Assembly: GCA_004519485.1 (NCBI GenBank)
Contig: CP038130.1
Coordinates: 682,001 to 746,000 of the forward strand
DNA: 64,000 nt
Direction: 5' to 3'
From: Nannochloropsis oceanica
Taxonomy: Eukaryota; Sar; Eustigmatophyceae; Eustigmatales; Monodopsidaceae
Shown here: positions 30,455 to 42,151 of the stretch, in pieces
How the letters are laid out: every line of letters starts with the position of its first letter
How positions within the stretch are numbered: the first letter of the stretch is position 1
Program-made: the position numbers and the translations under genes
The notes under the pieces: model-generated
The model's database searches: none
What the model saw: the letters and a program-made list of their open reading frames with translations, nothing else
What the model was told of the DNA's origin: nothing

Positions 30455-30957
30455 TGATAGGACCGTCGATATCGTGCTATCTACCGTTGGAGACCTTACC
30501 TCGTCCATCTGCACTCGCGCTAGGCGTTTCCTCTACCCAACCCTAACCACCGCTGCTGTCGCGGCGTTGTGAGCAACAACGTGCCCCGCACACTCATCAG
30601 AAACCATGACAATGCGGGATGTGATTGGAGATGTAAGTGAATGGAGAGGCGGGATGTGACTGGAGATGTAAGTGGATGAGGAGAAATGAAATGTCATTTT
30701 TGTGGATTGAGCGCAGCCCTCAACTCAAGGCCACGCAAATGAGAAATTTAGCATCCGAGAATTTTGGTAAGCTTAGTGCTTGCTTCATCAAGACCGTCAC
30801 TAGCACATGTATCATTCGCCGGTGCCCTCCGTACCCCCTGTTGCTCCGCACGCGCACGTCCAAGCAAGTCCTTCAAACGCCAGTCCACCTGATACGACGC
30901 GCGCTAACATAGCTCAATCCTACATCTTACCCACCACAAAAACAGTTCAAGACCGAC
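30111..30957. promoter_or_regulatory. Divergent promoter region of METTL3 and the PRA1 gene
   Basis: About 850 bp between the two start codons contain a (CA)n microsatellite at 30415-30452 and a near-duplicate of about 24 bp, ggatgtgattggagatgtaa at 30619-30638 against ggatgtgactggagatgtaa at 30654-30673. Both promoters must lie here; no core element is obvious. Confidence 0.5.
30415..30452 (+). repeat. (CA)n microsatellite
   Basis: About 19 uninterrupted CA units in the divergent intergenic region, on the METTL3 side. Confidence 0.95.
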
Positions 30958-31892
30958 ATGCTTATCTCAGAGATAAAAGAATTTGCTGAAAAGCTGAACA
31001 AGAATGGGCTGAAGAGCCCGCGGCCGTGGCAGGAGTTTGGTAGCGGCTTCAGGCCCCCCAAGAACAAGCAGGAGATTGAAGAGCGCCTGCAAACCAATTT
31101 TATGCTTTACCGAGCCAATTATATTGTGTTGCTGGGGGCTATCATGATCTGGTCTGTGATTATGTCTCCTTTTAGCATGGCCGTATTGCTGGTGTGCGCA
31201 GGAGCGTTTGCCTTGCTGCTAGGATGGCCGCGACCGTTAGAGGTCTTGGGGAGGGTGTTGACGCCTAGAGATAAGATGATGGTCGCTAGTGGATGTAAGT
31301 TTACAGGGGGGATAGGTACAAGAAAATGACGGCAGTCTGGTATCAAATCTTTCAATCTCAAATTTTGTTCCAACTCCGCTCGCAGTCTCCTTCCTCTTTC
31401 TCCTCGCCACCGGGGCTATGACCTTGCTCATCTGGAGCTTTTTGTTCGGCATAATGGTGGCAGTCACGCACATGGCATTTAAGTGTCGCTCTCCTGGCCA
31501 TCGCAACAGCTTGAACAAGGAGACCAATCTGTCAAACATCGGAAAGATCGTAAGTTCCTGAACTTTTCCTCATCTTATGCTTTGCCTTATAAGTTCCGGT
31601 CTCCCATACTTTGTTTTTTTTAATCTGATGTTCGCCTGCTGTCTTTTAAGTATTTCACAGAGATTACCCTATCTTCCTCCATTCCATCCTATCCGGGCGT
31701 CATTCATTTTAAGACTTATGCGCTTCCTCTCCCTCCAAACATACGAACACGAAAATACAAATCATCCTTCGGCAGGCTCTTGAAGACATCGAGTCTCCCG
31801 GTCACGAGGATTGTGCCGTTAATTCGTACCATTCCGAGAACGCCAAGCTTCGGGCCAATACCTGCACCAGCTCGAGTAACGGTCGAGACTAG
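30958..31892 (+). CDS. PRA1 family (prenylated Rab acceptor) membrane protein
   Basis: PRA1 proteins are small four-helix membrane proteins of the ER/Golgi that bind prenylated Rab GTPases and vesicle cargo. Exons 30958-31294, 31386-31549 and 31776-31892 give 205 residues. The family start is clear: PRPWQEFGSGFRPPKN, then EIEERLQTNFMLYRANYIVL. Two hydrophobic hairpins follow: IVLLGAIMIWSVIMSPFSMA with VLLVCAGAFALLLGW in exon 1, and FLFLLATGAMTLLIWSFLFG with IMVAVTHMAF in exon 2. Exon 3 adds a polar tail of about 38 residues starting ALEDIESPGHED. The ATG at 30958 is chosen because the family motif starts about 20 residues after it. Plant PRA1.x and animal RABAC1 are possible counterparts; subtype is not assigned. 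Confidence 0.9.
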
Positions 31893-32394
31893 AATCCTTT
31901 TCTTCTCTTACTCCTTCTCGCGCATACGTTCTGATTCAAAATGTGACACAAAAACAAGAAAGTGAAAGCAAGAAAGGAGAGACGGAGACAGACACAGAAA
32001 CAGAAAAACGGAGAGGGGAAGGGAGAGATGGTGTATATATACATGTATAACACTTCTCTCTCTGCATATATATGTATGCTGGACTGTCCGGAATGTCTGA
32101 GTGAGTGTTTATATGTGTCCTTTCATGCTATTGTATTCTGGATGCTTGTGTGGAGTAAAGTAAGGCATGGTGTGCAAGCATGTGCGAAGTAGTTAGTAGT
32201 GAAGACGTCTGTATGACATTGATACGGTAAGAAGCAAAGGAAATTATATACTTTACATAGTACCCCTAGAAATTGTCTAATCTATTTGATTTTTTAGCTT
32301 CTTACTTTATATGTGGTTTCATGTTACTGTCGATTCTTATTTCATGTTAAAGTTGTCATCTGTTTCTCATCTGTCCCGGAGCGGCTAGCCCCAT
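31893..32394. other. Intergenic between convergent genes
   Basis: AT-rich 3' flanks of the PRA1 and GST-like genes, with a purine-rich stretch at about 31955-32025. No other feature is seen. Confidence 0.5.
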
Positions 32395-33352
32395 TCATGC
32401 CGTTGAGGGCGGAGGGGCACCCACAGTGTTCTTAAATGCCGGCCGAGTCGTGACTCGGCCAATATACGCTTGCAAATGCTTGTAAGGTTCGAGCAAAATC
32501 TGTCCAGGGAAAAATACGGGAATATAGGATAAATAAGACCCGACCGCCACATCACTCACGCTGAACCGTTCTCCTTGGAGGTAAGATTTGGATGCAAGTT
32601 CCTGGTCCAGGACGGCAAACAGCTTGTCCATTACGCCGGCGTCGCGTTGCTCTTTCATAAATATGGCGGGGCCCAAACTAGCGTTGGCAAAGTGAGTCCA
32701 CTGAGAGGCCACGCCCCGTTCTTCAGCGGTCGTCACGTCGGGGTCAAACACGTCGGCTAGGTACAAAAGCTGTGATCCCGATTCGATGAGCGGGGAGCCG
32801 TTTGCCATAGTGATAACGGGGAGTTTCCCTTGTGAGAAGAGCAGGCAGTGAGGATGGCAGTATAGTGTAAGCAATAAGAATGAATGTAAAAGGTCGACTA
32901 ATTAGACACTCCGTGCACTTACCAAACGGATTGACGTCCCGGATGAAAACCGGGTCCTTGTGTCCCATAGCACCCATGTCAATTTGTACAACGTCATATG
33001 CTACCCCCAGCTCTTGCATATACCATTCAATAATCTTAGACCTTGATCGGTAGTACGCCCAAAGTTTGGGCTTGTAGCCTGCGGGTGGCGGTGTTTTGGC
33101 GGGGGAAGACGAAGGGCCATCCGCCGAGGCAAAGGCCACGGTCCAACCGCTGGGTAAATGGCGGGGGTAGACAAACTTGGCACGGTGAAATGCGACGGTG
33201 CCTCGACCAGTAACGCCGATGGGACGAGGACAGGGGCTGAGACGACATGAGAGCGCGAGATGGGGAGGTTGTTTGAAAGCAGTTGCCGTACTGGACATCA
33301 ACGTGGCTACGATGAGGCAAGAGAGGCCGGGTCGCCTGTGTAATGGTACCAT
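32395..33352 (-). CDS. Glutathione S-transferase-like protein, plastid-targeted
   Basis: Exons 33352-32923 and 32828-32395 (94-bp intron) give 287 residues. The leader MVPLHRRPGLSCLIVATLMS followed by STATAFKQPP is a signal peptide with an ASAF-type motif whose Phe marks the transit peptide start, so import into the complex plastid is predicted. The thioredoxin-like N-domain reads PKLWAYYRSRSKIIEWYMQE, with a Ser in the usual catalytic region. It then passes across the splice junction as DVNPFG/KLPVITMANG, giving the cis-Pro VITM-like turn, and ESGSQLLYLAD is the glutathione-contacting Glu-Ser segment. An all-helical C-domain includes LQGERFSVSDVAVGSYL, the conserved N-capping Ser-x-x-Asp element. 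The substrate is unknown. Confidence 0.88.
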
Positions 33353-33856
33353 GGCTGGATGGGCGGCTGTGCTTGCCGTGGATAAGTAGGTACGAAAGGG
33401 AAAGAGGTGGAGTGAGATAGCAGGAGCATCACGCCTCACTTACGGCAACCAGCAACAGCAACACCTGCTTGAAGCATCACCGCGAACACAGGTATGCGCT
33501 TATGGACCTTGAACGAATCCATGCTGCCTCAAGCTCCCCTCCTTGCGTGCCGTCTTGCTTGCCTTAACCCTTCTGCAGACGCCCTAGACAAGAAATAAGA
33601 GGCCATCCAATAGATGATTACAGATAGTGGAGACCCAAAATGCTGCACATGCGACCTTATTTGCCATTCGGGGCTGAGAATCGTGCGCAGCGTCGAAGCC
33701 TTTTTTCTGCCTCCCTCCTCTCCTTCCTTGGATCACTTGCTTCCCATTCGCATGTCCTGCTTGCTGCTTCCCTCCCCCAGCCACCCTCAAGTCAAGGACT
33801 TTACTTCCTTCTTCTCACATCCAACACAGGTGCAACTCCCTCCTTCTTTCCCAAGC
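33353..33856. promoter_or_regulatory. Divergent promoter region of the GST-like and LHC genes
   Basis: About 500 bp between the start codons of two plastid-protein genes. A pyrimidine-rich segment (33695-33850) lies just before the LHC ATG. Shared light or stress control would be plausible but is inference. Confidence 0.4.
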
Positions 33857-35026
33857 ATGAAGTTCCTGACCTTTGCCACTGTCGTGGGCACGGCCTCGGC
33901 CTTCCTGGCCCCTGCCCCCATGCACACCCGCACCCAAGGCCGCGTAAGTAGTATACCGCTTGCTTAATATTGTATATTGATAGTACTTGATATAGGAGGG
34001 TACCTTATAGCTAAGCTGGCATTCTTCGCCGGAGCAACCCACAAGCGCAGGAGGAAGGGGATGATGCAGTTGTCTGGATGCGAGGCATGCTATCAACCAC
34101 ATGATGTATTGGTATATATCACGTGGTTCTGTGCACTCAGAAAAGAGCATATGTTCAACGTATTTATCTCTCCTCCACTCCAATCATGAACATGTTGGAC
34201 TTACCCCCTCCTTTTCCACCTTTCTAATCCTCCCCGCAGATGTACATGGCCGACCAGGCCCCTGTCGATGAGGAAATGCGGTCCATCGCCCTGCCTTTTG
34301 CCGCCAAGCCCCAGAACTTGAACGGTGAGCTGGCCGGAGATGTGGGCTTTGATCCGTTCAAGTTTACGGACAAGGGTGATGTCGCCAAGTTCCGTGTGGC
34401 GGAGCTCAAGCACGGTACGTTCTCGAGGAGTGAAGAGGACAAAGCTGTCTGGATTGAAAGGATGGACCTCGGCAGTGTTCACCACTTGTCAGGTTTTCCT
34501 ACTTCAGGATGGTAGTTATAATAACGACGTGAATATAGGGAGGGGAGACCCTGCGCTTCGTTCCACCTCTTCTGCTCTCTGTTCCGAGGCATAAAGATAG
34601 ACCTTAAGAACACTTTTCTTCCTTCCTTCCCTTTTTTTCCTTTTCTTTCAAATTATAGGTCGTGTGGCTATGTTGGCGGTTGTGGGTGTGTTTGTGCAGG
34701 AGCTGTACCAGTGGAACGACAACTTTCCCTCCAAGAACTTCCTCGAGGCCCTCAAGACCGCCCCCCCCCTGGGTCTCCTCCAGCTTTTCGTCTTCCTCGG
34801 CGCCTATGACGTAACCACCTCCAAGTTCGATGGCCGCGTCCCGGGTGACATTGGCTTTGACCCCCTCCGTTTGTCTGCTGATGGTCTCCGTGAGAACTGG
34901 CAGCTGGCTGAGCTCAAGCATGGCCGACTTGCCATGATTGCCTTCTTGGCCTTCGTCGTCCAGGCCTCCATCTCCGACAAGCCCATCCTCGAGCAGACTT
35001 TTGAGTGGGCCAAAAGCTTCGCGTAG
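33857..35026 (+). CDS. Light-harvesting chlorophyll-binding protein (stramenopile LHC/VCP type)
   Basis: Thylakoid antenna protein. Exons 33857-33943, 34240-34414 and 34659-35026 give 209 residues. The leader MKFLTFATVVGTASAFLAPA is a textbook signal peptide plus ASAFAP motif for a secondary red plastid. The first chlorophyll-binding helix is FRVAELKHGRVAMLAVVGVF, split by intron 2 inside the conserved His-Gly, and the third is WQLAELKHGRLAMIAFLAF; both contain the E-x-x-H-x-R ligand/ion-pair motif. A middle helix lies around PLGLLQLFVFLGAY. GDVGFDPFKF and GDIGFDPLRL precede helices 1 and 3. The mature size, about 19 kDa, suits Fcp/VCP-like antenna proteins. Two introns sit before and inside helix 1. 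The precise subfamily (LHCf, LHCr, LHCx/VCP) is not settled. Confidence 0.95.
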
Positions 35027-35749
35027 ATGCTATACTTAACTAGCTAGCGCGGCAACAATAGATTCAAAACGCAGCGTTCCCGCCTTGCCCCCGCGGGAGG
35101 TCGGGCGACATCAACCATTCGCACACACGCACGCACACACATCACCAACCAACAACGACAAGAAGCCGGAGACTCGTCATTTCCAACAACAGCAAATTGT
35201 GGCATGAGTGAGCGAGAGTGGCTGGCAAGGAGGAGGGCGAGGGGTGGTCAAGGAGACGAGGGAAGAGTTTGACGTGATCCTTGGAAAGCCGCTGGCCACT
35301 CACACAAAACAGAAAAGGAAAAGCAAAGCGCCTACTGGGTTTTATTGATTTTTTTTCTACACAGCGCATCTGATATGATTGTCTTCACTTTGCTTTGCTT
35401 TTGCCTTGTACAAAATGTACACGTCCTTCGCACTTCTCAAAACGCGGGCATAGGAGCCATGTCTGAAGTCTCGCATCATCGCTCCCCCACCACTGCATCT
35501 CCTTTCTGGCCATTCCTGCTTCTCATGGTTCGCGTAATGTCGCCGCAAGCCCTTTTCACGAGCGAAGACTGACTCTGAGAGCAGTATGGAGAGTCGGAAG
35601 GTTTCTCGCTGCCAAAGATGGTGCCATAGGCATTTTATCTCGTGTAAATATCACCTGAATTCTGACCTCCCCGTCCCCCTGTCCCCTCCCCTCCATACCT
35701 CCCCGCACGCAACCACCACACAACGATACAGGCACGCCTGGTCGTCAAC
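35027..35749. promoter_or_regulatory. LHC 3' flank and Pol I subunit promoter region
   Basis: About 720 bp without a supported gene. The part after 35560 should contain the promoter of the RNA polymerase I gene. A T-rich stretch at 35340-35360 may belong to a 3' end signal. Confidence 0.4.
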
Positions 35750-38700
35750 ATGACAGAGCGGTGCGTCATCCGGCATGACGTGTCCGAGGTGCAATTCGGG
35801 GTATACAAAGAGGAAGACATCATGCGGCTGAGCGTCGTCCGGGTGAGCACGGCAGCCACCTACGATCGGCTGGGCAATCCTTTGCAAGGCGGGCTCTACG
35901 ACCCTGCCATGGGGCCTGTGGATGCTCGCTCTGTGTGTGTCACATGCGGCTTGTCCATGCGTGACTGTCCGGGGCATATGGGACATATCCCCTTATCTCT
36001 GCACGTCTACAACCCTCTGACCTTTGCTACAGTTTTCCAGGCCTTACGGGTCAAATGCTTTGGCTGCCATGGCTTTCGTTTGTCTGCTTTTCCCTGTCAC
36101 GTCTTTGCCGCCAAGCTTGGCTTGATTGACGCGGGGCTATCACACGAGGCGGAGGCCTTGGACGAGGCGCTTGCCCGGGCAGATATAAATGGCGGCACTG
36201 TCCTGCGAGACGTAGAGGCACGCCTAAAACGATACCACCAACAGCAGTCCTCTACCTCGGCAAAGCCTTGGGCATCGGGAGAAGTTAAATCAAGACGACG
36301 GGGATTGGTGAAGGAATTCCTGTCTGATGTTCTGGGGTGCAAGACCTGCGATCGGTGTAATGCGCCTAAGGCCACGGTGCGCAAGGACGGCTATACCAAG
36401 TTTTTTCTCAAGGGCCGTCGGGTTGGGGCAAGTAAAGGTGCGGCGGGGCGTCCCCCGTCTGCCTTGGCCAAGGTACGGAGTGTGGGCGGCTGTGAGGGGG
36501 AGATGGAAGCGGACGATTCGGCGGCGGAAGACGATTACGATAGTGACGACGCCGAGGAGGACGGGAGCGAGAACGAAGTGCCGCAGAGAGCAGCAATGCC
36601 GACATGCAAGAGCTTGAAGGAGAAAGAGGGCGATAAATACATGGCCCCGGTAGAGGTACAGATGCACATGAAGCTCTTGTGGGAAGCAGAGCCGGTGTTG
36701 GCGACGTTGATTTGGGGGAAGGCCGCTGCGGAGGGATTTGTTTTTTCGGACGAGGGGTCGTTGGCTACGGGGTGTGTGGATGGGTGGAAGACGTTCTTTT
36801 GGCGTGTTTTACCTATAACCCCTTCGAGATTCCGTCCGCCGAGTAAGAATGATGATGGTAGCTTGGCGGAGCATCCACAAAATCACAACATTATTAAGAT
36901 TATGAATTTGGATGACCGGATTCGGACCTTGCTCAGGGGGGAGGGCGGGACCGAGGAAGGAGCTGCAGCTGGACCAGAGACACTGTCACCGGAAGCACTT
37001 TCTCGGGTGTTATCAAGTTGGATTGATTTGCAGAATGCCGTAAATGGGTACATTGATTCGAGCAAGGATGCGAATGCGCGATTGGGAGGGGCGAATGTCA
37101 CCCCGGGGATAAGGCAGGGCTTGGAGAAGAAGGAGGGCTTGTTCCGCATGCATATGATGGGGAAACGCGTGAACTTTGCCTGTCGATCTGTTATTTCGCC
37201 AGATCCGTACATCGGGACATCAGAGATTGGCTTACCTCTGAGGTTTGCAAAAGTATTGACGTACGCCCAGCCGGTGACTCAATTTAATGCCTCGCAGTTA
37301 AGAGGTTTGGTGGAATGTGGCCCTGACGGCTACCCGGGGGCGAACTATGTCGAAGACGCGAAGGGAAGACTAGTAGATTTGAGACGAATGGATGCGCAGA
37401 AGCGAAAGGCAGTGGCGGCGAGGTTGTTGACCCCGCCGGGGCAGAAGGTGTGGAGGCATCTACATGACGGGGATATAGTGTTGATGAATCGGCAGGTACG
37501 TTTCATTTGTATTTATCTGGCGATGTCTCTTTGCTTTATTTGTTTTGAGGTAGCAAGAATTCAGAACAGAGGGTGGTTGAGGGGGAAAAAGTGTGTTACG
37601 TCTTGTCGTGGTGTTCCGATGATTAAAAAAACTAATCACGATCTTGTCTTACACAAAAATATGGGGATTTATTTTCTTAAAATTCCAAATTCCACAATGA
37701 GGAGCCACAACGAACGAACCCTGTATGGTCAAAAAGACACATTTATGCTGTCAGCTTCTCCTTTTCAGCTACCCGTCCTCCCTCCCTATCTTCTAAAAAC
37801 AGCCCACGTTGCATAAGCCCGGCATCATGGCCCATAAGGCGCGAGTCCTGCGTAGCCCCACCCAACAAACCATCCGCATGCACTACGCGAATTGCAACAC
37901 CTACAACGCTGACTTTGACGGGGATGAGATGAACTGTCATTTTCCTCAAGATGAGCTCTCACGGGCGGAGGCTGAGACGATTGCCTGCACGGATGAACAA
38001 TACCTGGCACCAACAAACGGAAAGCCTTTACGAGGATTGATTCAAGACCATGTCGGGAGTGGGGTGAAATTGACGGGAAAGGACTCATTTTTGACGCGCG
38101 CGGATTTCCAGCACGTTTTGTTCTGTACCTTGTCGGGGCTGCCGGGGGTGGAGGTGGTGCAACCGCAGGGAAAGATCTACATGCCGGCGCCTGCGATTTG
38201 GAAGCCTCATGCCTTGTGGACTGGGAAGCAGATGATCTCGGCGGTGTTGAGGCACTTGAGCGCTGGCCTTCCCCCCTTAAATCTGGATTTCAAGGCCAAG
38301 ACCCCGGCGGTCGCTTTTGGGGTGGATCAGGAGGAGAATGAGGTGGTTGTAAGGGGGGGGGAATTGATGAGGGGGGTATTGGACAAGGCGGCGTTTGGCG
38401 CGTCTGAAGGGGGCCTGGTACACGGTGTGTATGAATTTTATGGGCCAAGGTATGCTGGTCGGTTACTGACAGCGTTGGGGAGGCTTCTTTCTGTGTATTT
38501 GCAGTTTGCCGGGCATACATGCGGGGTGGAGGATTTGGTATTGACCCAGGCGGCGGAGGAGAGAAGGAGAGCGTTGATTAATCGGGCGAATCGATTGGGA
38601 GGGCTGGCGATGGATCGTTATACGACAGGGGAAACATTTGCACCACCGCCTTTGGCGTCGACGACTGAGGAGGAAGGGGTTAAAGAAGGGGAAGGGGGGG

Positions 38701-41700
38701 AATTAGATGCGGTGGGTTTGATGAGGGTGAAGGCGCGGACGGCGGAGTTGTTGGAGGAAGATATGCGAACAGGGACCGTGGGGCAGGCGGCCGGGATTGA
38801 TAATTTTATGCGTACGGTGCTTTCCCCCGTATCTAGTGATATTATTCGGGCATGTTTGCCGGATGGCTTAACCAAGCCCTTTCCTCACAATGCCTTTTCG
38901 CTCATGGTCTCCACGGGTGCCAAAGGCAGTACGGTAAATCAAAGTCAAATTTCGTGTGGATTAGGGCAACAGGAGCTGGAGGGACGTCGTGTGCCATTGA
39001 TGCCGAGTGGGAAGTCCTTGCCGTCATTCCCGCCGCATGACCCGAGTCCGAGGGCGGGTGGATTTATAGTGGATCGGTTTTTGACGGGTGTAAGGCCGCA
39101 GGAGTATTATTTTCATTGTATGGCGGGCAGGGAGGGGCTGATCGATACGGCTGTGAAAACGAGTCGGTCTGGGTACTTACAACGGTGTCTGGTAAAGGGC
39201 CTGGAGGAGGTTAGGGTGCACTATGATCACACTGTTCGAGATGCGGATGCGGGGGTGGTGCAGTTTTTGTATGGCGAGGATGGGGTGGATCCGTTGCACA
39301 GCAAGTATTTGGATGGGCAGATGCCGCAGATGACGGCATTGGCGCGTAATTTTGCGGCATTGTTGCACCAGTATCGAGTGGATGCGGGATTTCTGGAGCG
39401 GACTGGAATGGACTTGATGACGGCGCGGGGGATGCATCGGGAGATTATGGCGGGACGGGCGCAAGTGAAGCAGCAGCAAGAAGAGAAGAAGAAGGCACAG
39501 GAAGAGAGTACTGCAGTTGTCCCTGTGTCATTGGCTGTGGGTTCAATGGTTTTGGCCAAGCGATTGAAGCGGCAGAGGGATGAATGGATCACGGGGGCAT
39601 GGAACCATGGCTGGGAGCCAGCAGAGGTGGTGAAGGTCCACGCTGCCAAGACCCATCGACCCGCTACTTATGACCTGAAATACGGGAGCGATGGGGTAGT
39701 GGTCAAGCGCGTCCCCCGCCAGATCAATCAAACTATCATACAGCCTGTCCAGGGTGCCCGCGCGGCTGCTGGTGCTACCGCTGCTGCTGCTGCTGCAGCA
39801 ACTGATGTCGATAGTGGGCCGCCTCTGCCTGCTTCATCCTCTGCATCACATGTGGATCTGATTCGCTGGCCTTATTTACCTGAGCCTGTATTGGGACGAC
39901 CTAAGACGCAGCTTGGTCTACACTTAGGTGCGGTGAGCGAGCGTTTTCAGGATGCCATCCAAGAGTATCTGGCTAAGGACCCCGAGAACCTGTTCGGTGA
40001 GTCGCCTGGTGCTGGTGATAGCAAGAGTAAGGCAAGTCTGGAGCTGCTATTATGGTTAAAGTACATGCGTAGTTTGACACCACCAGGAGAGGCGGTTGGC
40101 TCGATTGCTGGGCAGAGTATCGGAGAGCCGTCGACGCAGATGACATTGAATACATTCCATTTGGCGGGGCACGGAGGGGCGAATGTCACCCTGGGGATTC
40201 CTCGTTTGCGCGAGATCATAATGACAGCGTCTCGGAATTTGAAGACCCCATCAATGACTGTGCGGTTGCAGCCGTCCGTCACAAAAATAGAAGCTCAGAG
40301 GCTGTCAGCGCGTTTGAGAAGGCTGCAGTTGCTGGAGCTTTTGCACCATACCCAGGGAGGAGTAACGGTCACAGAACGGTTGGGTAAGCCAGCTGGGGGG
40401 AAGGATGCCTGGCACCGGTACTACACCATCCAGTTGAAACTACACGATGAGAAGATATTGGAGAAGGCGTTTGGATTGAATTATGAAGGGATAATTGAGG
40501 TGATTGGCGTGAAGTTTGTGAAGCAGCTTTTGGCCTTGGTGACGCAGGAGCTGAGGAAGGTCGCGAGTCGTGAGGAGATGGTGCGGGCGCTGAAGCAACA
40601 GAGGGAAGCAGGGTATGGGAGTGAAGCGGTGCCGCTCATACAGAGGCGGAGAATAGGAGAGGGAGGAGATGAAGGCGATGAGGCGGACTGGAAAGATGTT
40701 AGTGCTGCGGGTGGGAAAAGGCGTTCCAGTGGGAATGGGAGGAAAGGAGGGGGAAATGCGGGAGGAAATACGGGAGGAAATACGGGAGGAACGCAGAGAG
40801 AAGTGGATGTAGAAAACGATGGGGAAGAGGATGAGGACGACGAGGAGGACGACGAGGATAGGGATGATGCGCAGGGCACCTTGACATTCGGCCGTAAGGA
40901 AGAGCAGGGCGAGTATGGCGCGGACGAGGAGGAGGACGAGGACGCGGAGGAAATGCAGGGCAACGTGTCGGAGAGTGAGCAGCAAAAGGACGAGGACGCC
41001 ATCGAAGGAGAGGTGGTTTTGCGGTTATCAACGGGTTCAGCAAGCAAGACGCCGAAGAAGGGCAAGCGAGGCAGCAGCGGCAGCAGCAGCAGCAGCAGTA
41101 GGTTTGATACCGCTGCAGCAGCCGCTAAAATTGACCATCCCTTTTTCGAGGATCTAAAGTTCCAGCGCGAGACAGGCGTTGCATACATCACCCTCAAGAC
41201 ACGGGCCTCGCACCGCCGGCTTTTGATGGTCAACTTAGTAGAAGCGGCTGCAGATCGCTGCATGGTGTATACCTCTAAAGGCATCACGCAGGCATTTGTG
41301 GTGGAGGGGAAGGACAGTCGGCGGAGCATTCAGACGGAAGGCTGTAATCTGCCTGAGCTGTGGGAAATGGGGGAGGAAGTTCTGGAGCTTGGTAGTATTA
41401 CTAGCAATGACATTTGGGCAATTCACCAGACTTATGGTGTGGAGGCGGCGCGGGCGACGATCGTAAATGAGATCAAAGGCGTGTTCGGGGCTTACGGGAT
41501 TGCAGTCGACCCTCGCCACTTGGGTCTGGTCGCGGACTTTATGACCTACCAGGGGGGTTTCCGTGCATTGAATCGCATGGGTATGTCTCAAGTGTCGTCC
41601 CCCTTCCTGCAAATGAGCTTTGAGACGACCGCAACATTCCTGACGGAGGCTGCTTTAGCTGCCGAGTACGATAACCTGGAGACGCCTTCGGCCAAGCTTG

Positions 41701-41837
41701 TGATGGGCCAGCCGACAGGGAACGGCACAGGATCTTTTGACCTGATGGTACCCATGCAATTGGGCGGGGGGGTACGCAGGAGCAAGGGTAAAGGGATGCC
41801 GATGGTTGGGAAGGAGGACCGAATGGAGGAGGCGTAG
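35750..41837 (+). CDS. RPA1: DNA-directed RNA polymerase I largest subunit (A190)
   Basis: Largest subunit of the nucleolar enzyme that makes pre-rRNA. Exons 35750-37495 and 37803-41837 give 1926 residues; the junction reads LMNRQ/PTLHKPGIM, as in the family. The clamp zinc site shows as CVTCGLSMRDCPGHMGH, and the active-site metal triad as NADFDGDEMN near 616-626. Trigger-loop sequence is TAVKTSRSGYLQRCL, and VGSIAGQSIGEPSTQMTLNTFH is the cleft motif. Pol I rather than II or III is supported by the opening sequence (LGNPLQGGLYDPAMGPVD), the absence of a heptad tail, and a long acidic loop at about 1530-1660 in the position of the Pol I DNA-mimicking expander. Odd: residues about 1158-1225 (SLAVGSMVLAKRL ... 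ATYDLKYGSDG ... VPRQIN) look like an inserted Tudor-like domain followed by poly-Ala. Confidence 0.95.
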
Positions 41838-42151
41838 AGGGGGATAGGAGAGAGCACTGTCGATTGTACAGGATTAAAGGTATAGAAACAAAGAACCAAT
41901 ACGTCAAAGCCGCTCATATCATTGTAAAACTCGTTTTGGTGACAATTCATTTTGCTTTTGCAGCATTTATGATATTTTTATGCGCTCAGGATTGAGTTTT
42001 GATTTGGGAGTGGGGAGGTTCTGACTCCTTGCTCTTCGTACGGTCCTCCGTCATCTGGTAAAGTTATACCATAAGTGTCCCACAGACTCTTCCTACACCA
42101 CGCCCCACACAATTACAGCGAGCAAATATAGCGAGGCAGCTAAGTCTGGCT
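41838..42151. promoter_or_regulatory. RPA1 3' flank and DENR promoter region
   Basis: About 310 bp between two genes on the same strand; no distinct element recognised. Confidence 0.4.

Noticed and set aside
30637-30912. 91-codon plus-strand frame upstream of the PRA1 gene
   Set aside because: Lies in the divergent promoter region, lacks a domain and overlaps no conserved start.
37496-37802. Extension of the first Pol I frame past VLMNRQ to 37816
   Set aside because: The family continues as PTLHKPGIM, which is found after a good GT-AG intron, so the extension is intronic.
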